Origin: an uncultured Eubacteriales bacterium
GTDB taxonomy: Bacteria > Bacillota > Clostridia > Oscillospirales > UBA644
DNA: 18,490 nt
NCBI GenBank assembly: GCA_959604355.1
Contig: CAUHAO010000027.1
Location: 1 to 18,490, forward strand
Direction of reading: 5' to 3'
Shown here: positions 1 to 6,985 of the stretch, piece after piece
How the letters are laid out: each line of letters begins with the position of its first letter
How positions within the stretch are numbered: position 1 is the stretch's first letter
Program-made: the position numbers and the translations under genes
Notes under the pieces: model-generated
Databases searched by the model: none
What the model saw: the letters and a program-made list of their open reading frames with translations, nothing else
What the model was told of the DNA's origin: nothing

Positions 1-2
1 TT

Positions 3-287
3 GTCAAATCATGCAGCGGCGGCGATGTACTGAAAGGCACCTGGGATCTTGACGGCGTAACGGTATATCAGTTTGACGGAAACGGAAACGGCTCGCTGAA
101 TTTACCCGGCAATACATACCCGTTCACCTATAAGATAAAGGACAATGAATTGCATATCGACTTTGAAAGTGATGCTGCACGGGATGCTGTCTATACCTTT
201 TCTGTGAAAAATGGCGTTCTCACAATGACCGGCGGCGAAGGAAGCACCGAGCCCGGGAGAGTGTATGAATTGACAAGACAAGAGTAA
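3..287 (+). CDS. C-terminal end of a small secreted-domain protein (DUF5640-like), partial
   Basis: The frame is open from the left edge to a TAA at 285-287 and gives 94 residues; the start lies outside the window. The peptide contains GTWDLDGVTVYQFDGNG, then alternating hydrophobic and polar stretches such as YPFTYKIKDNELHIDF and YTFSVKNGVLTMTG. This is the pattern of a small all-beta, lipocalin-like domain of the DUF5640 type, common in secreted or lipid-anchored proteins of gut Clostridia. The visible part has no membrane segment or sorting signal. It ends 46 nt upstream of the sortase-like gene on the same strand, so the two may be co-transcribed. The domain assignment comes from recalled resemblance; the molecular role is unknown. 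Confidence 0.6.
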   Translation, partial: VKSCSGGDVLKGTWDLDGVTVYQFDGNGNGSLNLPGNTYPFTYKIKDNELHIDFESDAARDAVYTFSVKNGVLTMTGGEGSTEPGRVYELTRQE

Positions 288-333
288 TATATGGTGTTCA
301 GTAAAAAAACAGAAGCTATTGACGGAGGTCTAT

Positions 334-1110
334 ATGAAAACTAAAAAAGTATTACCGTTAATTTTGCTCCTGTTTGTCGCTATAATGCTCTTTTCTGTCG
401 GAATGATAGCAAAAGAGTATCGGGAACGCCAACAAGATATAAAAGGGTTTGAAAAGTTAGCGGAGATTATTACTGAGGCAGAACAAACGGAAATGACGGA
501 TAATGTTGAACAGACCGAAACACCGCAGGAACAGAAAAAGTCCACACGCAATCTAACACCGTTATTTGAAGCAAACGGGGATTGTATCGGCTGGATATGT
601 ATTCCGAATACGGCGGTGAATTATCCGGTTATGTTTACACCCGAAGAACCTCAGAAGTACCTTCGTAAAAACTTCGAGGGCGAATACAGTGTGTCCGGCG
701 TTCCGTTTTTGGATGGCAATTCTACCCCGGAATGTGACAATTTGATTGTCTATGGTCATAATATGAAAAACGGTACGATGTTTTCTGATGTTACACAATA
801 TAGGGATAAAGCATACTGGGAGGAACATCCGTACATTGAGTTTGAAACAGCAGACGGATTGAGAATATACCAGGTTTTTGCGGTGGAGTATGTAAAGAAT
901 AACGACGGCTGGTATGATTTCCACACCGCCGCCGATGAAGTTAAATATAACGATAAAGTGTCGGAGATAAGCAACCGAGCATTGTACGATACAGGGTTCA
1001 TACCCCAATACGGACAACAGCTTCTTACATTATCTACCTACTATGGTGCCGCTAAAAGCAACCGTATCATTGTAGTTGCAGCAGAAAAAAGCAGTTGCTT
1101 AAACCAATAA
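334..1110 (+). CDS. class B sortase-like protein with catalytic Cys replaced by Tyr
   Basis: Class B sortases are membrane-anchored transpeptidases that attach proteins to peptidoglycan. The ATG at 334 is preferred because GGAGG at 324-328 lies 5 nt upstream; an in-frame TTG at 319 would overlap that RBS. The 258-residue product has an N-terminal membrane anchor (about residues 6-25), a charged linker and the sortase fold. The catalytic His is in NLIVYGHNMKNGTMF (H142) and the Arg is R244 in SNRIIVVA. The family motif LSTC reads LSTY: residue 236, where the nucleophilic Cys belongs, is TAC, one base from TGC. Other Cys residues (84, 89, 134, 255) are not in the active-site strand. The protein is therefore predicted to be inactive as a transpeptidase, unless this is a sequence error. 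The family call is firm, the activity is not. Confidence 0.88.
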   Translation: MKTKKVLPLILLLFVAIMLFSVGMIAKEYRERQQDIKGFEKLAEIITEAEQTEMTDNVEQTETPQEQKKSTRNLTPLFEANGDCIGWICIPNTAVNYPVMFTPEEPQKYLRKNFEGEYSVSGVPFLDGNSTPECDNLIVYGHNMKNGTMFSDVTQYRDKAYWEEHPYIEFETADGLRIYQVFAVEYVKNNDGWYDFHTAADEVKYNDKVSEISNRALYDTGFIPQYGQQLLTLSTYYGAAKSNRIIVVAAEKSSCLNQ

Positions 1111-1119
1111 ACAACTGCT
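1090..1119 (-). terminator. intrinsic terminator for the XRE gene, inside the 3' end of the sortase gene
   Basis: AGCAGTTG (1090-1097) and CAACTGCT (1112-1119) form an 8-bp stem with a 14-nt loop. Read on the minus strand, the stem is followed at once by a run of six T, so it should end the HTH transcript. The left arm lies in the last codons of the convergent sortase-like gene. In the plus direction there is no T tract. Confidence 0.6.
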
Positions 1120-1448
1120 CAGTGGTCATTCTTAAATTGATCTGCTTGCTGACACAGTGAAATATATTTTTGTATTTCACTTTCGGTTTTGCCGGAAAAG
1201 AAATCAATAATGCTTTTGGATACGGTACCGCTCGCTAAATCTGGAAACAGGATAGAATCAATACTGATATTCAGCTCCCGTGCTATCAATAAGATCGTTT
1301 CAGACTTTGGATTGCTGATGCAGTTTTCTAAATCCATAATAGTGCGAACACTCATATTCAGCTTTTCAGCCAGTTTTCTTTGGGTGTACCCAGCGGCAAT
1401 AAGTTTTCTTTTTGCTTCTGCGGCAAACGCATCTAATACATTGTGCAT
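1119..1448 (-). CDS. XRE/Cro-CI family helix-turn-helix regulator
   Basis: This 109-residue protein has a canonical HTH_3 domain at about residues 10-65: YTQRKLAEKLNMSVRTIMDLE holds the two helices, followed by PKSETILLIARELNISIDSIL. The C-terminal 40 residues (KTESEIQKYISLCQQADQF) are probably a short dimerisation or tail helix. An AGGTGA ribosome binding site lies 6 nt upstream of the ATG. Such proteins repress promoters of mobile elements or neighbouring operons. The gene is convergent with the sortase-like gene and divergent from the truncated recombinase. Recombinase homology begins about 25 nt upstream of its start codon, so its native promoter may have been replaced or lost at that junction. 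The specific operator and target are unknown. Confidence 0.85.
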   Translation of the reverse strand: MHNVLDAFAAEAKRKLIAAGYTQRKLAEKLNMSVRTIMDLENCISNPKSETILLIARELNISIDSILFPDLASGTVSKSIIDFFSGKTESEIQKYISLCQQADQFKNDH

Positions 1449-3089
1449 TGTAACTCACCTCTATTATATTTTAAAAAGCGTCCTGCTTTTCTCCGTATGT
1501 TGGAGGATGCACGAAGCGGCAAATTTGATTTGATCGTGACGAGAGAGGTTTGTCGATTTGCCCGTAACGTAGTTGATACCCTTGTGGTAACAAGAGAATT
1601 AAAGAATATCGGTGTTGAGGTGTTTTTCATTGATGATAATATCTGGACAATGGATGGCGACGGAGAGTTGCGTTTGTCTCTTATGGCAACCTTGGCACAG
1701 GAAGAAAGCCGCAAAACATCCGAGCGTGTAAAGGCAGGTCAGAAAATCAGCCGTGATAACGGTGTCCTTTATGGTAACGGAAATATTTTAGGTTATGACC
1801 GAGTTGGTGATACTTACGTTATCAACGAGGAGCAAGCCGAAACGGTGCGAATGATATTTGACCTTTACCTGCAGGGATACGGTTCAATGAAGATAGCGAA
1901 CATTCTCACCGAGCGCAAACGCAAAACGGCAAGTGGGTTGGTAAAGTGGAGCGTATCGAATATTATGAGAGCAATCCGAAATGCCACTTACACCGGAACG
2001 AAATGTTATAATAAATCCCGTAGCAATAACTTTTTGGAGCAGAAGCGTATCAATAACCTTGATATGTCCACCTATGAATATATTGAGGGTGATTTCCCTG
2101 CTATTGTATCACAAGAAGTGTGGGATAAGGCACAAGAGATACGGACGAACCGTGTAAAGCCATCTTTAGTATCGTCAACCAAGACCACACATAGCAAGCG
2201 TGACTCTAAAGATATATGGGTCAATTTGCTTCGGTGTTCGTGCGGATCATCTTTCCGCAAAAACAAGTGGCACACCAAAAATGACGGCGGCATCTCCTAC
2301 GGTTATCAATGCTACAATCAACTGAACAACGGCAACAAAAAGAAACGAGTTGAGCTTGGTTTGGATACCGAGGGATATTGCGACAGCCGTATGATTGCCG
2401 ATTGGAAACTTGATTTTATGGCAAAGTCCCTTTTAGAGCACCTATGGACAGACAGAAAAGAATCTGTTTTACTTGCGCTTGACCTTATAAAGAGGTATTA
2501 TAGGGATGAGCGAGTAACAAGTGGCAAGGGCGACACCGCCGCCATTCAAGCAAAACTCAATAAAGCCACGACCCGATTGCAAAATCTAATTGCAATGAGA
2601 GCAGATGGCGAAATCTCCAAGGACGAGTACCAAGCAATGCGCTCCCCGGTAGATGCTGAAATACGTGCATTGGAGAAGGCTTTGGAAGATGCACCGCAAG
2701 CCGAGGAACAAGGAACCGCATTGAACTTGACAGAGATCACCGCAACATTACATTCTCTCGTAGATTTCAGCGAAGCAACGCTTAACCACGATGTAATCAA
2801 GAAGTTTGTATATATGGTGACACCGACTTCTGACACCTCTTTTCATTGGTATGTTAATTTGAGTGGAAACACCAAGGCAAGAGCCACATACACGGTAGAG
2901 GGACGGAAAAAGAAGAACGTTATCAAGTTAGAGGAAATCGAGGAGATTTCCTCGTTACATAGGAAAGAGAACGAGGATGCAACAGTCCTCATTCAAAACC
3001 CCCTTATATTTGCCTTGCTTCACAGGCAGCTATTAACGAAATTAGGAAATAATTCCTCACTTTGTTATCAGCCGGACAGGCAGCGATAA
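1443..3089 (+). CDS. large serine recombinase, N-terminally truncated (probable pseudogene)
   Basis: Large serine recombinases integrate and excise mobile elements. The open frame runs from a GTG at 1443 (no RBS, overlapping the antisense HTH start), but family-like sequence begins only at KKRPAFLRMLEDARSGKFD (about 1473). It continues with VTREVCRFARN, the DGELRL...QEESRKTSERV helix, the Recombinase domain (YVINEEQAETVRMIF, NNFLEQKRINN), a zinc ribbon (CSCGSSF...YQCYN, then CDSR; about residues 264-320) and a coiled coil (about 370-420). The first 60-70 residues, which carry the catalytic serine, are missing. An internal ATG at 1497 also lacks an RBS. The rest is uninterrupted to the stop, so the loss looks recent. 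It is most likely an inactive remnant of an integrative element; the missing 5' part could lie left of the window if something inserted here. Confidence 0.85.
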   Translation: MHCNSPLLYFKKRPAFLRMLEDARSGKFDLIVTREVCRFARNVVDTLVVTRELKNIGVEVFFIDDNIWTMDGDGELRLSLMATLAQEESRKTSERVKAGQKISRDNGVLYGNGNILGYDRVGDTYVINEEQAETVRMIFDLYLQGYGSMKIANILTERKRKTASGLVKWSVSNIMRAIRNATYTGTKCYNKSRSNNFLEQKRINNLDMSTYEYIEGDFPAIVSQEVWDKAQEIRTNRVKPSLVSSTKTTHSKRDSKDIWVNLLRCSCGSSFRKNKWHTKNDGGISYGYQCYNQLNNGNKKKRVELGLDTEGYCDSRMIADWKLDFMAKSLLEHLWTDRKESVLLALDLIKRYYRDERVTSGKGDTAAIQAKLNKATTRLQNLIAMRADGEISKDEYQAMRSPVDAEIRALEKALEDAPQAEEQGTALNLTEITATLHSLVDFSEATLNHDVIKKFVYMVTPTSDTSFHWYVNLSGNTKARATYTVEGRKKKNVIKLEEIEEISSLHRKENEDATVLIQNPLIFALLHRQLLTKLGNNSSLCYQPDRQR

Positions 3090-3145
3090 AGGAAAGCAAG
3101 TAATAAGTTTATCTTTGTGAAAAGGCAAACTGCCTTATAACACAA

Positions 3146-3173
3146 AAGGCAAACTAAATTATAAAATTGACCT
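3146..3173 (+). repeat. direct repeat copy A (28 bp)
   Basis: AAGGCAAACTAAATTATAAA followed by ATTGACCT. It matches copy B at 3390-3417 in 25 of 28 positions without gaps. The first 10 bp also occur at 3122-3131. The function is unknown; it could be an element-end or recombinase-associated repeat. Confidence 0.6.
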
Positions 3174-3202
3174 TGCAAAAGCAATTTTGCAGGGTCTTTT
3201 TT
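3169..3202 (+). terminator. intrinsic terminator downstream of the recombinase
   Basis: GACCTTGCAAAA (3169-3180) pairs with TTTTGCAGGGTC (3185-3196) around a GCAA loop, with one G-U pair, and is followed by six T. This is a textbook rho-independent terminator. Confidence 0.8.
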
Positions 3203-3345
3203 ACGCTCAAAATTTGCAAAAGTACCGTAAAATAAGGATTTCATGGCTAAAACGCCGGAAAGCAGTGATTTTTGGAGTCTTTTCGGAAACGGGCAAACAA
3301 TAAACGCCTTTGCTTTTTTCAGAAATAAAATTATATGCACCAAAG

Positions 3346-3369
3346 CCCCGAAACACTCTTGCTTCGGGG
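3346..3369. other. GC-rich hairpin between the two direct repeats
   Basis: CCCCGAA (3346-3352) and TTCGGGG (3363-3369) form a perfect 7-bp stem with a 10-nt loop. There is no T tract on the plus side, so it is only a possible terminator or structural element. Confidence 0.4.
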
Positions 3370-3389
3370 TAATTCGGATTATCAAAATT

Positions 3390-3417
3390 AAGGCAAACTT
3401 AAATGTAAAATTGACCT
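3390..3417 (+). repeat. direct repeat copy B (28 bp)
   Basis: AAGGCAAACTTAAATGTAAA followed by ATTGACCT. It is the partner of copy A at 3146, with 3 mismatches in 28 and a spacing of 244 bp. Confidence 0.6.
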
Positions 3418-3522
3418 GTATGGAACGGAATGAATTTTCCCCTTTCCTTTTGGGAGAAAATGCAGTATAATTAAATAATATAATTGATTTAACGATAACT
3501 TAGTATGTGCAGAGGTGCGATG

Positions 3523-4737
3523 ATGCTCGTTTTAAGATGGCTATGCGTATTATTGATAGCTTTCATAGCCGGCAAGCTGATTACAAAAATTAAAATGCCA
3601 TCCATACTTGGGTGGCTTATAGTCGGTATGATACTCGGACCGACCGCCGTGGGACTTGTGACGCAGTCCGTTATTGATTCTCAATGGTATAAGCTGATTA
3701 TTACCTGGATGCAATGTGCATTCGGATTGATGCTGGGCACGGAATTGATATGGAAGAAAATAAAAAACTACGGGAAGGCTTTGATAGTAACGACCTTAAC
3801 GCAGTCTCTCGGTACATTTCTGTTTGTATCGTTGGTTTTTGCCGTTGTCTTTTATTTTGCAGAAGTTCCGCTTTATTTGGCGTTTGCCTTTGGCGGCATT
3901 GCATTGGCAACTGCTCCTGCTCCGGCATTATCTATCGTGCAGGAATTTCACACCTCAGGACCGGTTACGGATACGCTCATTCCGATGGCGGTATTGGATG
4001 ACATCGTAGGTATAGCCGTATTTTTTACGGTAAATTCGTTTATTGCGAGGGCTGTATCGGGCGGCTCGGTTCCGCTTTATATGATTCCCGTTATGATTTT
4101 TCTTCCTGTTATCATTGGCGTTGCTGTTGGGTTTGTCGCCGGAAAAATACTTCAGAAGAATTTAGGGAAAGCCGGCACATTGGCAATCCTCTTAGCAGGC
4201 ATCACAATTACCACCGCAATCGGGCTGGTTCTTAACAAGTTCGTGTTCACAGATATTGCGCTTAATTATATGCTGATGGGTGTAGCATTTTCTGCCACAT
4301 TCTCCAATATGCTCACGGAAGAAAAACTGAATGAATTGGTAAACCTGTTCCATCCTGTTCTTGCAGTAAGCTTGTTAGCGGCAATCGTGGACCTCGGAGC
4401 ACCTTTGGATTACCGTTTGATTCTCGGCGCCGGTTTATATACCTTTGTATATATCGTATCCCGTATATGCAGAAAATACGGCGGAGCAAGACTTGGAGCA
4501 AAGCTCACCAAAATGCCGGTTACCGTTCAGAAATTTCTCGGTTTAACCTTACTTCCCCATTCGGGAGTTTCATTGGTTTTTACGGGAATTATCAGTTCTG
4601 TATTGGCGTCATCCGAACCGGAATTGGCGACAATTGTAACGGGAACAATTGCAGCGGCTGCGGTTATCAATGAAGTTATTGCTGTAATCGCTGCGAAAAA
4701 GGGCTTTGAGTTTGCAGGAGAAATAAACAAAAAATAA
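3523..4737 (+). CDS. cation:proton antiporter, CPA2 (Na_H_Exchanger) family
   Basis: This is a polytopic inner-membrane protein of 404 residues with about 11-13 hydrophobic segments across its whole length. CPA2 proteins exchange Na+ or K+ for protons and help control pH and ion balance. The family features are MPSILGWLIVGMILGP near the N-terminus, GGIALATAPAPAL in the middle, and AVLDDIVGIAVFF, whose Asp pair (D159-D160) matches the ion-binding DD motif. There is no C-terminal RCK/TrkA-N domain, unlike full-length KefB/KefC. AGAGG at 3511-3515 gives 7-nt spacing to the ATG at 3523; ATGs at 3520 and 3505 are in frame, but the last lies before the RBS. It is transcribed alone, between the recombinase remnant and the core region. 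Base composition resembles the accessory side. The transported ion cannot be read from the sequence. Confidence 0.88.
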   Translation: MLVLRWLCVLLIAFIAGKLITKIKMPSILGWLIVGMILGPTAVGLVTQSVIDSQWYKLIITWMQCAFGLMLGTELIWKKIKNYGKALIVTTLTQSLGTFLFVSLVFAVVFYFAEVPLYLAFAFGGIALATAPAPALSIVQEFHTSGPVTDTLIPMAVLDDIVGIAVFFTVNSFIARAVSGGSVPLYMIPVMIFLPVIIGVAVGFVAGKILQKNLGKAGTLAILLAGITITTAIGLVLNKFVFTDIALNYMLMGVAFSATFSNMLTEEKLNELVNLFHPVLAVSLLAAIVDLGAPLDYRLILGAGLYTFVYIVSRICRKYGGARLGAKLTKMPVTVQKFLGLTLLPHSGVSLVFTGIISSVLASSEPELATIVTGTIAAAAVINEVIAVIAAKKGFEFAGEINKK

Positions 4738-4759
4738 TCTCAATCAACAGTGAAATTAC

Positions 4760-4779
4760 GGGGCTTCTTCGGAAGCCCC
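4760..4779 (+). terminator. hairpin after the antiporter gene
   Basis: GGGGCTTC and GAAGCCCC form a perfect 8-bp stem with a stable TTCG loop, 22 nt after the antiporter stop. The following sequence (CGCTTTACATATTT) is only weakly T-rich, so termination is likely but not certain. Confidence 0.6.
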
Positions 4780-4875
4780 CGCTTTACATATTTCTGAGGA
4801 AAAAATTTTGAATTGAAATAAAAAAGCTTTGTCTCTCAAATAATGACGGCATCGTCTGAAAACAACCGCATAAAA

Positions 4876-4903
4876 AGAGTGCAGTCCGAAAAGGCCGCAC
4901 TCT
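4876..4903 (-). terminator. terminator of the SpoVM-like gene (possibly bidirectional)
   Basis: AGAGTGC (4876-4882) and GCACTCT (4897-4903) form the outer stem, with an inner CC/GG pairing around GAAAA. On the minus strand the stem is followed by five T, beginning 23 nt after the stop codon of the SpoVM-like ORF. On the plus strand it is followed by CTTTTAT. Confidence 0.7.
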
Positions 4904-4926
4904 CTTTTATATTGAGATGTTTTGCG

Positions 4927-5013
4927 TCAATCTTCGTTGTGACGGTTAAGTCCGAAGATCGCCCGGAGCAAGTTGCGCCAGAAACCGTTGGCTTTTACTA
5001 CGACTATCTTCAT
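4927..5013 (-). CDS. spoVM: SpoVM-like sporulation micropeptide, 28 residues
   Basis: SpoVM is a tiny amphipathic-helix peptide that sits on the convex forespore membrane, anchors the SpoIVA coat platform and inhibits FtsH during sporulation. This ORF starts MKIVVVKANGFWRNLLRA and ends IFGLNRHNED. Aligned without gaps to the 26-residue B. subtilis peptide as I recall it, M1, K2, K7, F11, R17, A18, G21 and R24 coincide, and hydrophobic positions 3, 6, 15, 19 and 20 are kept. Pro9, important for curvature sensing in B. subtilis, is Asn here. GGGGAG lies 9 nt before the ATG and a terminator follows the stop, which argues strongly for a real gene. A CATATAAT box at 5080-5073 resembles a SigE -10, but I see no matching -35. 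The gene is divergent from dnaG. The main doubt is the short length on which homology rests. Confidence 0.75.
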   Translation of the reverse strand: MKIVVVKANGFWRNLLRAIFGLNRHNED

Positions 5014-5207
5014 TATGTATATCTCCCCTTCAATACGCAAAGTCGTATTTGCTTTTCATCGCTTACATTCCCATTATATGCGCGGCGCGAAAAGGTGTCA
5101 CAGTTGCGCTCTATTTCGACAAAAAAGCGAACTCCGTACCGCAAAAAAAGGATATATTCAAAAACGGGCGTAATGATATTGCGAAAAGTGTTTAAGGAGG
5201 CGGTTAC

Positions 5208-6983
5208 ATGGCGTTTGATGAAGAATTTCTTTCCGAGCTTCGCGCAAGATGCAATATCGAAGACGTTATATCACGCTATGTCGATCTGAAAAAACGCTCG
5301 GGCAATTGTGTCGGCCTCTGCCCTTTCCACAGCGAGAAAACGCCGTCGTTCAGCGTAAATACCGCAAAGCAGTTCTTCTATTGCTTCGGCTGTCACGCAG
5401 GCGGAGATGTCATCACCTTCATAATGAAGATAGAAAATCTCTCGTACCCCGAGGCTGTGCATTTTCTGGCGGACTCCGTCGGGCTTGCGGTGCCGAGCGA
5501 AGACAAATTTGCGTCGGAAAAAGCCGAACGTCAGAAACGTCTTTACGAAATAAACCGCGCCGCGGCAAGATTTTTCCACTCGACTCTCAAATCGCCGCAG
5601 GGTAAAGCGGGGCTTGAATACATCTCGAAACGTGCGCTTTTGCCTCAGACGGTGACGCGCTTCGGCATCGGATATGCGCCCGATTCGTGGTACGCGCTGC
5701 TCGATCACCTGAAAGGGCTCGGTTACGGCGAGGACGATATCCGCGCGGCGGGACTTACGCTCAAAGGCAAAAAGGGCGACTTCGACTTCTTCCGCAACCG
5801 CGTCATATTCCCGATAATCGACCACCGTGACAGGGTCATCGGCTTCGGCGGGCGCGCGCTGGATAACGAAATAAAGCCGAAATACCTCAACACAAACGAT
5901 AATACTATCTTTCATAAACGCACAAACCTTTACGGGCTGAATAAGGCACGCTCATCAAAAGACCCGATAATCCTCTGCGAGGGCTATATGGACGTCATCG
6001 CGCTGCATCAGGCGGGATTTTCAAGTGCTGTCGCGTCGCTCGGAACGGCGCTCACGCCCGAACAGGCGCGTTTGATAAAACGCTATAACGATCGTGTGGT
6101 CATCTGTTACGACAGCGATAACGCGGGACGGAACGCAGCAGAAAAAGCCATAGGGATACTCCGTGCGGCGGGACTCGAAGTGCGCGTTATCACCGTACCG
6201 GGCTCGAAAGACCCCGACGAATTTATGAAATCCGACCCTGAGAACGGGCGTCAGCGTTTCCGTGCGCTGCTTGAGGCGTCGCCGAAAGACCTCGACTACC
6301 GCCTCGACACGGTGAAATTCAAGTATAACATGTCCGTTGACAGCGAGAAACTGCAGGCGGTGCGGGAAATGATATCGATACTTGCGGCGTCGTCGGACAA
6401 GGTCGAGCAGGAAATATATATCGGCAGAATTAGCCGTGAAACGGGGCTGAGCAAAGAAAATCTCACGGCAGAGCTGAAAAGCGCGATATACAGGCGTAAA
6501 AAATCCGAGAAAAAGCAGGAAGAACGCGGCGCGCTGGATAAACTGCGGGGGCGCGACGATACTGTAAATCCCCAAAAAGCAAAATATCTCAAAGCGGCGC
6601 GTGCGGAAGAGGATATTCTTTCCGTTCTGCTCAATTTTCCCGAAAAACTCGATGTCGTTACCGCCGAAATAAACGAAGGTGACTTCGTAACGGACTTCGG
6701 CAGACGTATTTTCACGCTTTTATGTGAAAAAATACCGACAGACCCGAATGCAGAGCCTTTGTCGCTCATATCATCGGGACTTACGACGGAAGAAATGGGG
6801 AAAATCACATCACTTGCGGCGAACATCGGTGCGCAAAGCGTATCCGACGCGAAAATAAAAGATATAGCATTTATTCTGAAAGAAGAAAAGAAACGGATTC
6901 TCCGCTCTTCGGCGGAAGAAAATCTGAGTGACGAGAATTTCGGAAAAATTTTTTCCGAAATGAGAAAGAAACGGGGTAACTGA
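5208..6983 (+). CDS. dnaG: DNA primase
   Basis: Primase makes RNA primers for DNA replication and works with the DnaB helicase at the fork. The 591-residue product has the CHC2 zinc-binding domain at the N-terminus (C38, H41, C59, C62 in GLCPFHSEKTPSF...FYCFGCHAGGD). The primase core and a TOPRIM domain follow: ILCEGYMDVIAL near residue 255 holds the catalytic Glu, and CYDSDNAG near 302 holds the metal-binding Asp pair. The C-terminal third (about 450-591) is the variable helicase-binding region. Length is normal for the family. AAGGAGG lies 6 nt upstream of the ATG, and rpoD begins 2 nt after the stop, the classic primase-sigma operon order. Complete, with no sign of damage. Confidence 0.97.
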   Translation: MAFDEEFLSELRARCNIEDVISRYVDLKKRSGNCVGLCPFHSEKTPSFSVNTAKQFFYCFGCHAGGDVITFIMKIENLSYPEAVHFLADSVGLAVPSEDKFASEKAERQKRLYEINRAAARFFHSTLKSPQGKAGLEYISKRALLPQTVTRFGIGYAPDSWYALLDHLKGLGYGEDDIRAAGLTLKGKKGDFDFFRNRVIFPIIDHRDRVIGFGGRALDNEIKPKYLNTNDNTIFHKRTNLYGLNKARSSKDPIILCEGYMDVIALHQAGFSSAVASLGTALTPEQARLIKRYNDRVVICYDSDNAGRNAAEKAIGILRAAGLEVRVITVPGSKDPDEFMKSDPENGRQRFRALLEASPKDLDYRLDTVKFKYNMSVDSEKLQAVREMISILAASSDKVEQEIYIGRISRETGLSKENLTAELKSAIYRRKKSEKKQEERGALDKLRGRDDTVNPQKAKYLKAARAEEDILSVLLNFPEKLDVVTAEINEGDFVTDFGRRIFTLLCEKIPTDPNAEPLSLISSGLTTEEMGKITSLAANIGAQSVSDAKIKDIAFILKEEKKRILRSSAEENLSDENFGKIFSEMRKKRGN

Positions 6984-6985
6984 AA

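Larger units (their letters stand above)
3090..3522. other. intergenic stretch after the recombinase: direct repeats and hairpins, no convincing gene
   Basis: This AT-rich stretch holds three copies of a 10-bp core AAGGCAAACT (3122, 3146, 3390), one good terminator and a GC-rich hairpin. The frames open here (a 75-codon plus frame from 3243 and a 105-codon minus frame) lack convincing RBSs and family features. It may include the end of the decayed element that carried the recombinase. An AT-rich block at 3464-3490 containing TATAAT precedes the antiporter, without a clear -35. Confidence 0.5.

Noticed and set aside
319..333. Upstream TTG start for the sortase-like gene
   Set aside because: It lies before and across the GGAGG ribosome binding site that serves the ATG at 334.
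1463..1468. TATAAT-like box just upstream of the XRE gene on the minus strand
   Set aside because: It is only 14 nt from the start codon, with the RBS in between and no -35 at the right distance.
2931..2953. Perfect 9-bp inverted repeat GAGGAAATC/GATTTCCTC in the recombinase gene
   Set aside because: It lies within the coding sequence for a repetitive EEIEEISS stretch with no T run, so it is explained by codon repetition.
3068..3470. Short frames on both strands in the intergenic stretch (75 and 105 codons)
   Set aside because: They overlap each other, the terminator hairpin and the direct repeats. They have no good RBS and low-complexity, Lys/Phe/Leu-rich products typical of chance frames in AT-rich DNA.
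5032..5049. Inverted repeat AATACG/CGTATT upstream of the SpoVM-like ORF
   Set aside because: Only 6 bp per arm. It could be an operator, but nothing else supports that.
4843..5289. 148-codon plus-strand frame upstream of dnaG
   Set aside because: It runs through a terminator, lies antisense to the SpoVM-like gene and overlaps dnaG's start. It has no RBS and no family features.
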